Shown here: positions 45,800 to 54,757 of the stretch, piece by piece | Position numbering within the stretch: position 1 is the first letter of the stretch | How the letters are laid out: each line of letters opens with the position of its first letter | Assembly: GCA_031253335.1 (NCBI GenBank) | Contig: JAIRWF010000035.1 | Coordinates: 1 to 64,000 of the forward strand | Source: Streptococcaceae bacterium | GTDB taxonomy: Bacteria; Bacillota; Bacilli; Lactobacillales; Streptococcaceae | Direction of reading: 5' to 3' | Length of the DNA: 64,000 bases | Notes under the pieces: model-generated | What the model was told of the DNA's origin: nothing | Seen by the model: the letters and a program-made list of their open reading frames with translations, nothing else | The model's database searches: none | Translations under genes and position numbers: made by a program

Positions 45800-47299
45800 T
45801 TAATTTGTCAGGACTTCTTTAGGATTGAGCCGGAGAATGCCAATCGAGGCAAGGCCAACCGCAATCAGCGCAATGAGAATTGCAATGCCCACAAGCGCTA
45901 AAATCTGCGTCGGTGACATTTGGATGTTTAGCTTCTTAAGCGCCTGCGTCTCTGCAGAAGAACGTCCAATACCAAAGGCGCGTGCCGCACCGCCAAAGCC
46001 ACCTGTTGGTGTCCCAGAAGGGCGCGTTGTGGTGCCTCCATTTTGGCTAGGGAAGCCTGATGACGTCTGGGCGCTTGTTGTCTCTTGTTTCAAGACTTGT
46101 TGACCGACAAGATTGCCCACAACATTACCCGCCGCCGTTGCAATGACGACGGAGACAATCATCACGATGAAGAGTTCTGCAAAGAACTGCCCCACGATTT
46201 TGATTTTTTGCTCTCCCAAACTCATAAGAACACCGATTTCATAGCGACGCTCGCGAATCATGAGCATGACGATGAGGGCCAGGATAATGGCTCCTGCAAT
46301 TGCCACGAGAATCACGATATTTTTCGCAAAGCCTGCGACGTTACCAAGTGTTGTTTTCGCTGTCTGATAAGCAGTGTCGTCTTTAGAGACCGTGAAGCTT
46401 GAGTTGTTCACGATTTTATTGGCCTTTGTCACAAAGCTAGAGGCATTGGCAGGGTTTGACATGTTGTAGTAGGCACCTGAGATGAGGCCGGTCGTGTCGT
46501 TTAAGATATTGGCCATCTTGAGCGTCGTGTACATCGTGTTCATGTAGGCGATGGAGTTGTCTGACGTTGAGCTAGACTGCGTCGTGAAAATGCCGACTAC
46601 AGTGAGTGTTTCAGACTTCGTGCCGTCTGTTGTCTTGATAGTAAAGGTCGAGCCAACTTTTAGATTATTCTCTTTGGCGAGTTCGCTTTCGATAACAACC
46701 CCATTCCAAACAGTCGAATCCGTGATGCCTGAGCCACTTGAGAGTTTATAGGTCCCTGTGAAAGTTGAATAAGCTGAGAGATTGCTGACACCTGTGACGG
46801 TAAAGTCGCCTTGAGAAGCACCTCCAAAGTTTCCGCCACCAAAGCCACGCGTACTTGAGCTAGATGAGCTGCTTGACGTTGACGTTTCAGAAACCTTGGT
46901 GATCCCCGTCCCCGCGTCTGCCGAGACGTTGGTCAAGACCATACTGTAGCTACTGATGTAGCTTGCATATTTGCTAGCAATGTCTTGCGCCGTGCTTTCA
47001 GCAATCTTTGGAATGTTGAAAGTTGGGCGGGTTGAGGTCGTAGAGGATGAGCTTGTCGTCGTGCTAGATGACGATGTCGTTTGTGATTGGGCGTTTTTGA
47101 TGACATTTTGCATATTTACGCCGAGGCTCACGACTGCCCCTGCCTGCTTTTCAGCATTGGCGATGGATTTATTGGCCGCTGAGTTGATGATGAGGCCTGA
47201 GAGAACAAAGACAAGAATCGCTGAAAAGGCGATAATCAAGAGTATTGTCCGAGATAATTTGGCTTTCGTGAAAAGCCATGCGCGTCTGATGAAATCCAT
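45800..47299 (-). CDS. ABC transporter permease (MacB/FtsX family)
   Basis: The 499-residue permease has an N-terminal helix (ILLIIAFSAILVFVLSGLII), a long extracellular domain with Ser-rich runs, and three C-terminal helices (NIVILVAIAGAIILALIVMLMIRERRYEIGVLMSLGEQ; FIVMIVSVVIATAAG; ILALVGIAILIALIAVGLASIGILR). This is the MacB_PCD-FtsX arrangement of mechanotransmission exporters. A Gly/Arg-rich loop precedes the last helix. Confidence 0.9.
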   Translation of the reverse strand: MDFIRRAWLFTKAKLSRTILLIIAFSAILVFVLSGLIINSAANKSIANAEKQAGAVVSLGVNMQNVIKNAQSQTTSSSSTTTSSSSTTSTRPTFNIPKIAESTAQDIASKYASYISSYSMVLTNVSADAGTGITKVSETSTSSSSSSSSTRGFGGGNFGGASQGDFTVTGVSNLSAYSTFTGTYKLSSGSGITDSTVWNGVVIESELAKENNLKVGSTFTIKTTDGTKSETLTVVGIFTTQSSSTSDNSIAYMNTMYTTLKMANILNDTTGLISGAYYNMSNPANASSFVTKANKIVNNSSFTVSKDDTAYQTAKTTLGNVAGFAKNIVILVAIAGAIILALIVMLMIRERRYEIGVLMSLGEQKIKIVGQFFAELFIVMIVSVVIATAAGNVVGNLVGQQVLKQETTSAQTSSGFPSQNGGTTTRPSGTPTGGFGGAARAFGIGRSSAETQALKKLNIQMSPTQILALVGIAILIALIAVGLASIGILRLNPKEVLTN

Positions 47300-47325
47300 A
47301 AAATCACACTTTCTAACCTTAAGGC

Positions 47326-47589
47326 TTATGCGCCAGTAGCACTAGACGCTGTGCTACTAGATGTTGTCCCACCCGTTGTTGCACCTGTCGATGGTGCCTC
47401 ACCGCTTTGACTCGTGCCAAAGCTTGGCATTCCCTGACCAGTCCCGCCAAAGCGGCTTCTCATTTCAGAGAGACTTGGTCTTGTAGGTGTTTGAGATTTG
47501 GCAAGGGCATAACCGCCCACCCCACCACCAATTAACGTGATGGCTGCAACAATAATCGTTACCCAGAATTTTTTGAGAAATTTTTTCAT
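47326..47589 (-). CDS. Short membrane-anchored Gly/Ser-rich protein, possible adaptor remnant
   Basis: The 87-residue protein has one N-terminal helix (FWVTIIVAAITLIGGGVGGYALA) and a Gly/Ser/Thr-rich outside tail. ATG follows AGGAGG. It occupies the place where such operons usually carry a HlyD/RND-type adaptor (as in YknX or MacA), but lacks the lipoyl and barrel domains. It may be a degraded adaptor or a small accessory subunit. Confidence 0.65.
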   Translation of the reverse strand: MKKFLKKFWVTIIVAAITLIGGGVGGYALAKSQTPTRPSLSEMRSRFGGTGQGMPSFGTSQSGEAPSTGATTGGTTSSSTASSATGA

Positions 47590-47640
47590 ATCCTGCCTCC
47601 TATGGCCTTATTTCCTAGCAGATTGGCTTCGAACAAGACA

Positions 47641-47784
47641 TCAAGCCTTGTCCACCTGCCCACGCGTGCTGGGATGCGTGACTTCTTGCGTTGCTGTCAA
47701 ATTTGACAGACGTTTCGGAGCCAGAATACCGACGATTGTTACCAAGACAACCGTTACAATGAGTTCAATAATTTTAGCAAACAT
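47641..47784 (-). CDS. 47-residue membrane peptide at the head of the ABC operon
   Basis: This ORF is too short for the track. ATG at 47784 after AAAGGCGG gives MFAKIIELIVTVVLVTIV, a hydrophobic helix, then a basic tail (APKRLSNLTATQEVTHP) that contains an exact GTCAAATTTGAC palindrome. Its position before the 87-residue gene and the proper ribosome site favour translation, but there is no family I recognise. Confidence 0.5.
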   Translation of the reverse strand: MFAKIIELIVTVVLVTIVGILAPKRLSNLTATQEVTHPSTRGQVDKA

Positions 47785-47816
47785 GAGAGTGCCGCCTTTC
47801 TTTTAGGATTGAAAGG

Positions 47817-47822
47817 ATTATA
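47817..47822 (-). promoter_or_regulatory. -10 box of the ABC operon
   Basis: TATAAT on the minus strand with no convincing -35; TTAAGATTTGAGG lies upstream, so an activator may be needed. Confidence 0.4.
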
Positions 47823-47884
47823 TTCCTCAAATCTTAACGGTGGCTTAGGATTTTTTAATTATCAGACAGTTTAAGATAAGATTA

Positions 47885-49717
47885 TCATAAAGCGCTTTCA
47901 CGAACTTTCTTTCGCTTCGAGAGTAATGAAAATGAGAAACACATAAGAGCAATGCCACTTAGATAAGCCCATTGATTTTCTGCATCTCCCGTATCTGGCA
48001 AATCATTGTAGGAGACAGCATCTCCTAACGCCAGTTGCAGTGGGAGGTTAGCCGATGCTCCTCTATTTTGAATCTTTGTCTTCTTTGCAGCTACCGAGAG
48101 TTTAGACACCTCTCTCCCAGGAGAATATACCGCATCATCTGCTACTTCTTCGGCAAGCAGCGTTCCTTCATTTACCCCATCCTTCATTGCCGCAGCAGTC
48201 GTATCTAGCACGTCTCCATCCACGCTTGGCAATTCATCAGTCCCCGCCACACCTGCATCTTCTATACTTTCCTTTGCATCAGCAGTCTCTCCTGTCGAGA
48301 GCTCCGCATCTTCATCTAGCACCTGCTCAGTATCATTTGCCGCATTCTCTTCCTCAATTTTCGTCTCACCACCAAGTGCTTCATCTACCGCATTCTCAGA
48401 AATCACACTATCTGCAACACTCTCGTTATCCTTCATTTCAAGCTCACGCGCCCCCTCACTTAACTCTTCTTCTGTTGGCAGCTCCTTTGGCAATCCTGAC
48501 AAGGCCTCATCTGGCCGATTTTCCTCCGTTGTCAAATTTGACAAACCATCCACAAGGTCTGCAACATCAGCATCTTCTCCCAAAGCAGCACCATCTCCGT
48601 TCTTTTCCGCCCCTTGCTGCACTTGAGGCTCTTCCTTGGGTTCCTGTTCTGCTTTAGCTCCAGTCACATCCGCATTCAACGCCTCATCAGTTAACTCTTT
48701 TTGCTCTAAAACACTCAAATCATCCGAAGCCCCAGCACTCTTTTCAGTCCCTTGCTGCTCTAAAAGAGTCTCTTCAGTCCCCTTGCCGCCCTCGCCACTC
48801 TCTAAAGTCCCATTCTCAGCTATTTCTTGAGCCACTGCAGCTCCGTCTGCCTCACTCTTTCCACCTCCCCCAGCACCTCCATTTACCTGACCCTCCCCTG
48901 CATCCTGCGTCATCCCAGTCGTCCAGCTCTTGACAATCGTGCCGTCAGATTTGACAAAGGCATGTCGCACACCAGTTGCAGGCATATCGTCCAATGCACT
49001 TGCGAGTACACTCACTTTATTCAAAGCATCAGACGCCCATACGACACCCTCACCCAGTGTCAAATCCGTCACAGGGCTCCCCGAAAAGGCCATAGAGCCT
49101 ATCGTTGCTTTCGATGCCTTGTCAAATTTGACAGACGTCAATACATTGGATTGAAAGGCCTTATCCGACACCGTTGTGACACTTGCAGGCATCTCCAGCG
49201 CCGTCAATAAATTATTCGCAAATGCGCGCGTCCCAATCGTCACGACCGACTCAGGTAGCACTAGCTCTGTCAGTGCGTTCCCCGCAAATGCGTCCGTCTT
49301 AATCGTTGCCACATTCGGCCCCAATACCACAGACACCAGCGCTTTCTTATAATAGTTCGTCGCGGCCGTCGTCGTCTGAAAAGCGCTCGTTCCAATATTC
49401 ACCACATTCGCCCCAATGACGACCGAATGAATCCCCGCATTCAAAAACGCTGACGCACCAATCTCCGTCACACTATAGGTCACACCAGACACTACAATCG
49501 TATCTGGAATCACAATATCCGCCCCAGCAGCACCCGAATAACTCGCCACAAAGGCCGTTTTCTTCGTCGTATCAATCGTATAGCTCATCCCCTGGGCATC
49601 TGTATAGGCTGACGTCACGACCGCCGCTTGTGCCACCACATTTGGTAGACCCACCACTTGCCCAGCCCCTGCCATCACCGTCCCCACAGCTACCGCTACT
49701 ACAATCTTTTTGCGCAT
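47885..49717 (-). CDS. LRR (BspA-like) surface protein with LPXTG anchor
   Basis: The 610-residue protein has a signal peptide (VAVAVGTVMAGAGQVVGL). About seven BspA-type leucine-rich repeats follow (VTEIGASAFLNAGIHSVVIGANVVNIGTSAF and so on, about residues 45-270). An acidic Glu/Ala-rich spacer of about 270 residues comes next. LPDTGDAENQWAYLSGIALMCFSF, a helix and a KRKK tail close the protein. ATG follows AAGGAGG. It is covalently wall-bound by sortase and probably adhesive. Three palindromes lie in it. Confidence 0.9.
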   Translation of the reverse strand: MRKKIVVAVAVGTVMAGAGQVVGLPNVVAQAAVVTSAYTDAQGMSYTIDTTKKTAFVASYSGAAGADIVIPDTIVVSGVTYSVTEIGASAFLNAGIHSVVIGANVVNIGTSAFQTTTAATNYYKKALVSVVLGPNVATIKTDAFAGNALTELVLPESVVTIGTRAFANNLLTALEMPASVTTVSDKAFQSNVLTSVKFDKASKATIGSMAFSGSPVTDLTLGEGVVWASDALNKVSVLASALDDMPATGVRHAFVKSDGTIVKSWTTGMTQDAGEGQVNGGAGGGGKSEADGAAVAQEIAENGTLESGEGGKGTEETLLEQQGTEKSAGASDDLSVLEQKELTDEALNADVTGAKAEQEPKEEPQVQQGAEKNGDGAALGEDADVADLVDGLSNLTTEENRPDEALSGLPKELPTEEELSEGARELEMKDNESVADSVISENAVDEALGGETKIEEENAANDTEQVLDEDAELSTGETADAKESIEDAGVAGTDELPSVDGDVLDTTAAAMKDGVNEGTLLAEEVADDAVYSPGREVSKLSVAAKKTKIQNRGASANLPLQLALGDAVSYNDLPDTGDAENQWAYLSGIALMCFSFSLLSKRKKVRESAL

Positions 49718-49794
49718 TTTCGCCTCCTTAAAAAGTTCTCACTCTATTATTCGCAAAAAAACTCCATTTGTTACAAAAATCTCCCAAAAAATAA

Positions 49795-49915
49795 GGGCGT
49801 GTCTAAAAACCGTTTTGCTTTTGAAGGCGAACTCAGCGACGCGTTCATTTACTTGGCCACCTGGCCAAGCGCTGTCGCGTGGTTCGATGAAAAAGCAGGC
49901 TTTTAGAGGTAACCT
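49795..49915 (+). repeat. Structured repeat element A
   Basis: About 120 bp, GGGCGTGTCTAAAAACC...TTTTAGAGGTAACCT, related to element B (58396-58515, inverted) at about 75% by eye. The inner hairpin CTTGGCCA-cc-TGGCCAAG and terminal pairing TCTAAAA/TTTTAGA are kept. Both copies contain an open frame ending in FxxEKxxF-stop. The rest of the gap 49718-49958 shows nothing else. Confidence 0.7.
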
Positions 49916-49958
49916 AAAAAAAATCGCACACGCGATTTTCCATTTTCCGCCACAAAGC

Positions 49959-51311
49959 CTACACTTCAGAAAGACTCCCCACCTTTTTATGACGATAGTC
50001 CCGCACCATCCGCACCGTCGTCGGAATCAAAATCGACGTCGAGCCAATCCAAGCCGCAGGACTTGCGCAAATGACCACCGTATAATTCATCAACGACACC
50101 CCAATCACCGCCACAACAATACGCATCACCATCTCCATAAAACCACAAATCGTCGGAATCTTCGCATTCCCCAATCCCTGAATCGTTGAGCGCGTTACAA
50201 ACAAAATCGCAAGCACCCAGTAAAAACCACCATTCACCAGATAATAATGCCGCGCCATATCAATCACCGCGACCTGCGAACGCGCAATAAAAGCCGTCGT
50301 AAAATAAAAATTCAGCACATTCAGCAACACCGCAAAGAAAATCGCCCAGCCTACCGACAACAAAAGCGCCCGATACAGTCCCTGATTGATTCGCACATAT
50401 TGCTTTGCCCCAAAATTCTGCGCCCCAAAAGCCGCCATCGCAAGCCCCATTGAAATCATCGGAAGCATCGCCAGCTGATCAATTTTCGACGTGATAGCCT
50501 GTGTCGCCACCGCATTCGTCCCCAAGGTATTAAGCGCAATCTGCAGCGTAATCGACCCAATCGCAATAATCGACGACTGAAAGCCCATCGGCAGCCCAAG
50601 CCTCGAGTGCGCCAGCCACTCCCTCCTGTTAAAACGCAACATATAGTGCTTTGGATGAAATGCCGGCACCTTCTTCCGAATATAAAATATGAGAAATATC
50701 ACGGCCAACGCCTGTGCAAACACCGTTGCCGCAGACGACCCCGCAACCCCCCAGTGAAATACCAAAATCGTCACATAATCAAAAATAATATTCAAGAAAA
50801 CCGCCACAATCAACGCATAAAGCGGCGTTCGAGAGTTTCCTAAAGAGCGCATCGCGTTCGACAAATAGGCATACAGGTTCGGCGCAAGCATCCCCCCAAG
50901 CATGATGACAAGAAAACGCCAAGCCCCATCAAACACCACTCGAGGCGTCTGCATCAGCTGCAAAATATCCTTCAAAAATATAACGGACACCACAGATAGC
51001 ACCACAGATACCGCAATCGTAAAATACAGGCCCGTCACAAAAGACTTCTTTACCCCAAGCGTATTCTTCGCCCCAAAACGCTGCGCCGTAAGGATTGTCA
51101 ACCCCCCCGTCATCCCTTGCGCAAAACCTACAATCAAAAAGTTAATCGCCCCTGTCGCCCCAACCGAAGCGAGCGCATCTTTTCCCAGCGTCTGCCCCAC
51201 GATGAGCGTGTCAATCGTATTGAGCAAGACCTGAAAAAAATTCCCCAACAACAGCGGAATCGTGAACGCAAGCAAGCCCCGAAAAATATTCCCACGCGTC
51301 AAATCCTTCAT
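49959..51311 (-). CDS. MATE-family multidrug efflux protein
   Basis: The 450-residue, twelve-helix MATE protein has TIPLLLGNFFQVLLNTIDTLIVGQTLGKDALASVGATGAI at the N-terminus and the second-half equivalent FGAQNFGAKQYVRINQG. It exports drugs or metabolites against Na+ or H+. The ATG is 9 nt from a TAAAAT box with GGGA between, so it is near-leaderless. Confidence 0.9.
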   Translation of the reverse strand: MKDLTRGNIFRGLLAFTIPLLLGNFFQVLLNTIDTLIVGQTLGKDALASVGATGAINFLIVGFAQGMTGGLTILTAQRFGAKNTLGVKKSFVTGLYFTIAVSVVLSVVSVIFLKDILQLMQTPRVVFDGAWRFLVIMLGGMLAPNLYAYLSNAMRSLGNSRTPLYALIVAVFLNIIFDYVTILVFHWGVAGSSAATVFAQALAVIFLIFYIRKKVPAFHPKHYMLRFNRREWLAHSRLGLPMGFQSSIIAIGSITLQIALNTLGTNAVATQAITSKIDQLAMLPMISMGLAMAAFGAQNFGAKQYVRINQGLYRALLLSVGWAIFFAVLLNVLNFYFTTAFIARSQVAVIDMARHYYLVNGGFYWVLAILFVTRSTIQGLGNAKIPTICGFMEMVMRIVVAVIGVSLMNYTVVICASPAAWIGSTSILIPTTVRMVRDYRHKKVGSLSEV

Positions 51312-51355
51312 AACATTCCCATTTTAGCCCAAATCCACCCCAATTTCAACCCCAA

Positions 51356-51379
51356 CAAAAAATGCTCCTAAAGAGCATC
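51356..51379 (-). terminator. Terminator of the coaD-ylbL unit
   Basis: ATGCTC-tttag-GAGCAT then T6 on the minus strand, overlapping the protease stop codon. Confidence 0.75.
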
Positions 51380-52440
51380 TAATCTACCACCTTCCCCGTC
51401 TCAAGATAAGTCAGCGCATCTTTCAAGGTCTTGACTGGCACGATTTTCATCTTTGTTCCGAGCTTTTTTGCTGCCTCTTTTGCCCCGATATAGTTGTTAT
51501 CGTCTGCCGTTTTCCCGCCTGAGTCCGGTACAAGAAAGACAACGGCTCCTTCTTTACTGGCTGTGGCGACTTTCTTATCTTCGCCCCCAATTTGGCCAAT
51601 CGTCCCATCCTCATTGATTGTCCCAGTCCCCGCAATCCGCTTACCCTGCGTTAAATCTTTTCCCGTCAGTTGACTATAAATCTCAAGCGTAAACATCATC
51701 CCAGCCGACGGCCCCCCAATAGCCCCCGCGTCGATTGTGACTTTGGGCGTCGTCGTAACCCCCGTATGATCAACCAGCCCGATGCCAATCCCAGGCTTTC
51801 CGTTAGAGAGCTTGATGATTTTTCCCGAAAAGTTATGTTTCGAGCCATCCATCCGCGTCACCGCGATGGTCACAGGACTACCGATTTTTTGAGACTGCAC
51901 ATAGCGCATCAGAGCCGCCGAACTCTCAAAGGTCTTTCCATCAACCCCCGTCACCGTATCCGCAATCTGCAACTTCCCGTTAAAGGTCGAGTTTTGATCA
52001 ATCTGCAACACATAAACCCCATCATAGACCAGCTTATAAGGCTTATTCGCGAGCTTAAAGGCCTGATAGACCGCCGTATTCTGAGCTGTCTGCATATAAA
52101 ACTGATTGACGAGATTGTACTGACTGCTATTGAGCCCACCCGTCAGATCTTTCGCACTGTAAATCGTTGCAAAGTGGTTAAACTGTGCGTAGATCCAAAA
52201 AGCAGGCGTGATGGGATTCTGTAAACTCACCGTCGTAAGATACAAATCTCCGTCTTGAGTCGCTGTTCTCCCCGCAACCTTTACCATTTGAGAGACCGAC
52301 TCCGTCGTCCCTGGCGTCTCCATGTAGTAGCCAGGCATTGGCCACGCAAGACCCAGCACGACAACAAGTACCACCCCAAATGAAATAAGAGACGCAAGAT
52401 GGCGTCGTACCCATGACGATGGCTTAGTTTTCGAGCGCAT
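51379..52440 (-). CDS. Membrane-anchored PDZ/Lon-like protease (YlbL/SepM type)
   Basis: An N-terminal helix (HLASLISFGVVLVVVLGLAWP) is followed by a PDZ domain (QIADTVTGVDGKTFESSAALMRYV). A Lon-type protease domain follows with the catalytic Ser in AIGGPSAGMMFTLEIY and Lys in GGEDKKVATASKEGA. Streptococcal SepM processes competence peptide. The track start is 52497; ATG at 52440 after AGGAGG gives 353 residues and a 17-bp overlap with coaD. Confidence 0.9.
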   Translation of the reverse strand: MRSKTKPSSWVRRHLASLISFGVVLVVVLGLAWPMPGYYMETPGTTESVSQMVKVAGRTATQDGDLYLTTVSLQNPITPAFWIYAQFNHFATIYSAKDLTGGLNSSQYNLVNQFYMQTAQNTAVYQAFKLANKPYKLVYDGVYVLQIDQNSTFNGKLQIADTVTGVDGKTFESSAALMRYVQSQKIGSPVTIAVTRMDGSKHNFSGKIIKLSNGKPGIGIGLVDHTGVTTTPKVTIDAGAIGGPSAGMMFTLEIYSQLTGKDLTQGKRIAGTGTINEDGTIGQIGGEDKKVATASKEGAVVFLVPDSGGKTADDNNYIGAKEAAKKLGTKMKIVPVKTLKDALTYLETGKVVD

Positions 52441-52900
52441 CAGCCACCTCCTCAGGGACATACGCCCGGATAGACTTCCCATAGCGCAAAAGTTCACGTA
52501 TTGCTGTTGACGTCACATAAGCATACTCAGGCTTTGCAAAGAGCACCACTGTCTCAAGTCCCACGAGTTCTCGATTATAAAAATCCAGACTCGCCTCACC
52601 CGCAACATCATTTACACCGCGCACCGAGCGCACAAGTACTGTTGCACCGAGTTTTTTCGCCTGTTCAGCCGTCAACGTCCCGTCCGACAAACGTACTTCA
52701 ATAGTTTTAGAAGTTGTAAACGTATCTCTCACGAGTTCCAGCCGTTTCTCGACAGACAAAAGCGCCGACTTCTGGGGATTTTCACCTCCCACCAGCACAA
52801 TCAACCGATCAAACAACGCTGCCCCCCGCAGAATCACATCCACATGCCCCAAATGCAGCGGATCAAACGACCCCGCAAACAACCCGATTTTCTCACTCAT
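52424..52900 (-). CDS. coaD: Phosphopantetheine adenylyltransferase
   Basis: CoaD makes dephospho-CoA. GLFAGSFDPLHLGHVDVI is the TxGH nucleotidyltransferase motif, and YAYVTSTAIRELLRYG (ISSTxIRE equivalent) the C-terminal one. ATG at 52900 lies 6 nt below TATAAT, which directly follows the rsmD terminator; the track start (52945) is inside that terminator. Length 158 is normal. Confidence 0.95.
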   Translation of the reverse strand: MSEKIGLFAGSFDPLHLGHVDVILRGAALFDRLIVLVGGENPQKSALLSVEKRLELVRDTFTTSKTIEVRLSDGTLTAEQAKKLGATVLVRSVRGVNDVAGEASLDFYNRELVGLETVVLFAKPEYAYVTSTAIRELLRYGKSIRAYVPEEVADALEN

Positions 52901-52906
52901 AGAGCT

Positions 52907-52912
52907 ATTATA
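52907..52912 (-). promoter_or_regulatory. Extended -10 box, leaderless start of coaD
   Basis: TGC-TATAAT, 6 nt, ATG. Confidence 0.55.
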
Positions 52913-52918
52913 GCATAT

Positions 52919-52943
52919 AAAAGCAGCCTCACAGCTGCTTTTC
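52919..52943 (-). terminator. rsmD terminator
   Basis: AAAAGCAGC-tgtgag-GCTGCTTTT; contains the rsmD stop and abuts the coaD -10 box. Confidence 0.7.
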
Positions 52944-53480
52944 ATAAATCACGACCCGCGTGATTCCATAAACTTTTTCTTTCCACTTTATTAAGCCCTC
53001 CACTTTGTCTGGCAGCTCAACCTCCCTTGCACTTTCACACACCACTCGAGCACCTGGTGCAAGGAGCGTTTTTTCCTGCAAGTCACAAAGCACCTCAACA
53101 AGCCGCTCCCTCGCATAAGGTGGGTCTAAAAAAATAAGCTCATAGCTCTCTCCCATTAGGGTTACAAGTGCTTGTCTATCCACCATTTTCAAAAGTTCAA
53201 ACTTTTCAGGCACCTTTGTCATCGCGATATTCTCAGCAATCACAGCCTGTGCTGCACGATTTTGATCCACAAGTACGGCACACGCACAGCCTCGTGATAC
53301 TGCCTCAATCCCTAAAGCCCCCGTCCCCGCATAAAGATCAAGCACGCATCCCCCCTCAAAAAAACCACCCAGCATATTAAAAATAGCCCCCCGCACCTTA
53401 TCCGTCGTTGGCCTTGTTACATCACGTCCAGACAAAGTTTTAAGCGTCCGTCCGCCAAATTCTCCCGCTACGATTCGCAT
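52929..53480 (-). CDS. rsmD: 16S rRNA (guanine966-N2)-methyltransferase
   Basis: RsmD methylates G966. It has MRIVAGEFGGRTLKTL, RPTTDKVRGAIFNML, VLDLYAGTGALGIEAVSRG (SAM) and ELIFLDPPYARE (catalytic DPPY). The 183-residue gene has its ATG 6 nt from TAAAAT. It is divergent from the MFS gene. Confidence 0.95.
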   Translation of the reverse strand: MRIVAGEFGGRTLKTLSGRDVTRPTTDKVRGAIFNMLGGFFEGGCVLDLYAGTGALGIEAVSRGCACAVLVDQNRAAQAVIAENIAMTKVPEKFELLKMVDRQALVTLMGESYELIFLDPPYARERLVEVLCDLQEKTLLAPGARVVCESAREVELPDKVEGLIKWKEKVYGITRVVIYEKQL

Positions 53481-53486
53481 AGACTC

Positions 53487-53492
53487 ATTTTA
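53487..53492 (-). promoter_or_regulatory. Extended -10 box, leaderless start of rsmD
   Basis: TGT-TAAAAT, 6 nt, ATG. Confidence 0.5.
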
Positions 53493-53527
53493 ACACGTTC
53501 ATCCCTGACAAACCCCCAAAGAAGTCG

Positions 53528-53533
53528 TAAAAT
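53528..53533 (+). promoter_or_regulatory. -10 box, leaderless start of the MFS gene
   Basis: TAAAAT, 6 nt, ATG; divergent from the rsmD box 36 bp away. Confidence 0.45.
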
Positions 53534-53539
53534 ATCCCT

Positions 53540-54745
53540 ATGGACGCAAAATCTAAAATTCTTCTGACGGTTGCCATGCTCTTCTCCGCAGCGAACGCCA
53601 TTGCCAACACCTTTCTAAGCGTTTTTCTGATGCGCTCCACCGACAATTCCATCAATCTCATCATCTGGCAAAATATCCTCAATTACCTGGTCCTTCTGCT
53701 TGCTTTCGTCGGCAGCACCCGCCTGTTGAAGCGCTTTACCATTGCCCAAACCTTCCGCGCAGGCATCGCTGCCACCGCCCTCTATTACATCCTCATTCTA
53801 ATCTTCCACACCCATATCGCACCATTCGTTGTCCCGCTTGGCCTCTTCTCTGGGCTCGGATCAGGTCTCTACTGGTTCTCGCTCAACCTCCTCATAGGCG
53901 ACATCGTGAAAGAGCCTATGCAGGCGCGCTTTTTCAGCTACCAGCAGACAGCGGGCTTCATCTTTGGTATCGTCATCCCTGCCCTTTCAGGCTTTCTCAT
54001 TGTCCAATTTACAGGTCTAACAGGCTACTATATCCTCTTTGCAGCCTCCATCCTCGTCTTCGCAGCTGCAATTTTTCTCATCAAAAACATCTCAGGCTTC
54101 AAGCGTGAGCCAGATCTCAACGTTTTCGGTGCTTTGCGCCTGCGTGGCAACAAATTCTGGGCAGCCAACAAAATGCTCGAATTCTCGATAGGCTACAAAA
54201 ACGCCGTCAACTCCCTCGTTTTCATCCTCTTCGCATACCTCCTCTTCACCCACGAAAACATCATCGGGAGCTTTAGCTCTTTGCAGGCCGCTATTTCAGT
54301 CATTTCTTCTCTCATTTTCGCGAGAGCCTTTCGGCAAGCGCATACGCGCGGGGTTTACCTCCTGACAGCTTGTGCGAGTGCTGGTATGTTCATCATCCTC
54401 GCCCTTTTTGCAAATCCCATATCGCTGATTATCGCTTTTATCGTCTTTGGCATTATCCAGTCCTGGGGCAACGCCATCTCAAACGCCGTCAATTACCAAC
54501 TCGCCAGCCGAGCTGGCGGCGGATTCAGTCAACGCGAATATATCATCGCAAGCGAATTCCCCATCGCTGCAGGCCGCATCGGAGGTCTCCTTCTGGCGCT
54601 GCTCCTTGTTATGCTCACCCACTCCGACCTCACCGCCTACCGCCTGCTTTTTGTCAGTATTGCACTCATGTGGCTCATCGAATACTTCTACATCAACCAC
54701 AAAGTCCATTGGCTCGCCGACGAATTCAAAAAAACGGAAAGTTAG
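53540..54745 (+). CDS. Major facilitator superfamily transporter (YkuC-like)
   Basis: The 401-residue protein has twelve hydrophobic segments and the MFS arrangement, with [25 protein letters not shown] in the middle of the first half and [28 protein letters not shown] near the end. No substrate is apparent. Predicted leaderless. The stop overlaps pepT by 4 bp in convergent orientation. Confidence 0.82.
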   Translation: MDAKSKILLTVAMLFSAANAIANTFLSVFLMRSTDNSINLIIWQNILNYLVLLLAFVGSTRLLKRFTIAQTFRAGIAATALYYILILIFHTHIAPFVVPLGLFSGLGSGLYWFSLNLLIGDIVKEPMQARFFSYQQTAGFIFGIVIPALSGFLIVQFTGLTGYYILFAASILVFAAAIFLIKNISGFKREPDLNVFGALRLRGNKFWAANKMLEFSIGYKNAVNSLVFILFAYLLFTHENIIGSFSSLQAAISVISSLIFARAFRQAHTRGVYLLTACASAGMFIILALFANPISLIIAFIVFGIIQSWGNAISNAVNYQLASRAGGGFSQREYIIASEFPIAAGRIGGLLLALLLVMLTHSDLTAYRLLFVSIALMWLIEYFYINHKVHWLADEFKKTES

Positions 54746-54757
54746 CTTTCCGTTTTT
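54728..54757. terminator. Bidirectional terminator, MFS gene / pepT
   Basis: AAAAACGGAAAG-ttag-CTTTCCGTTTTT, a 12-bp stem that holds the stop codons of both convergent genes. Confidence 0.85.

Noticed and set aside
47891-47906. cre site near GTGAAAGCGCTTTATG
   Set aside because: The core AAAGCGCTTT is palindromic but the flanks break the consensus, and it lies in the end of a coding region.
49658-49906. 82-residue plus-strand ORF through element A
   Set aside because: It joins antisense of the LRR gene start to the repeat; only the last 35 codons are shared with element B, so it is not a normal gene.
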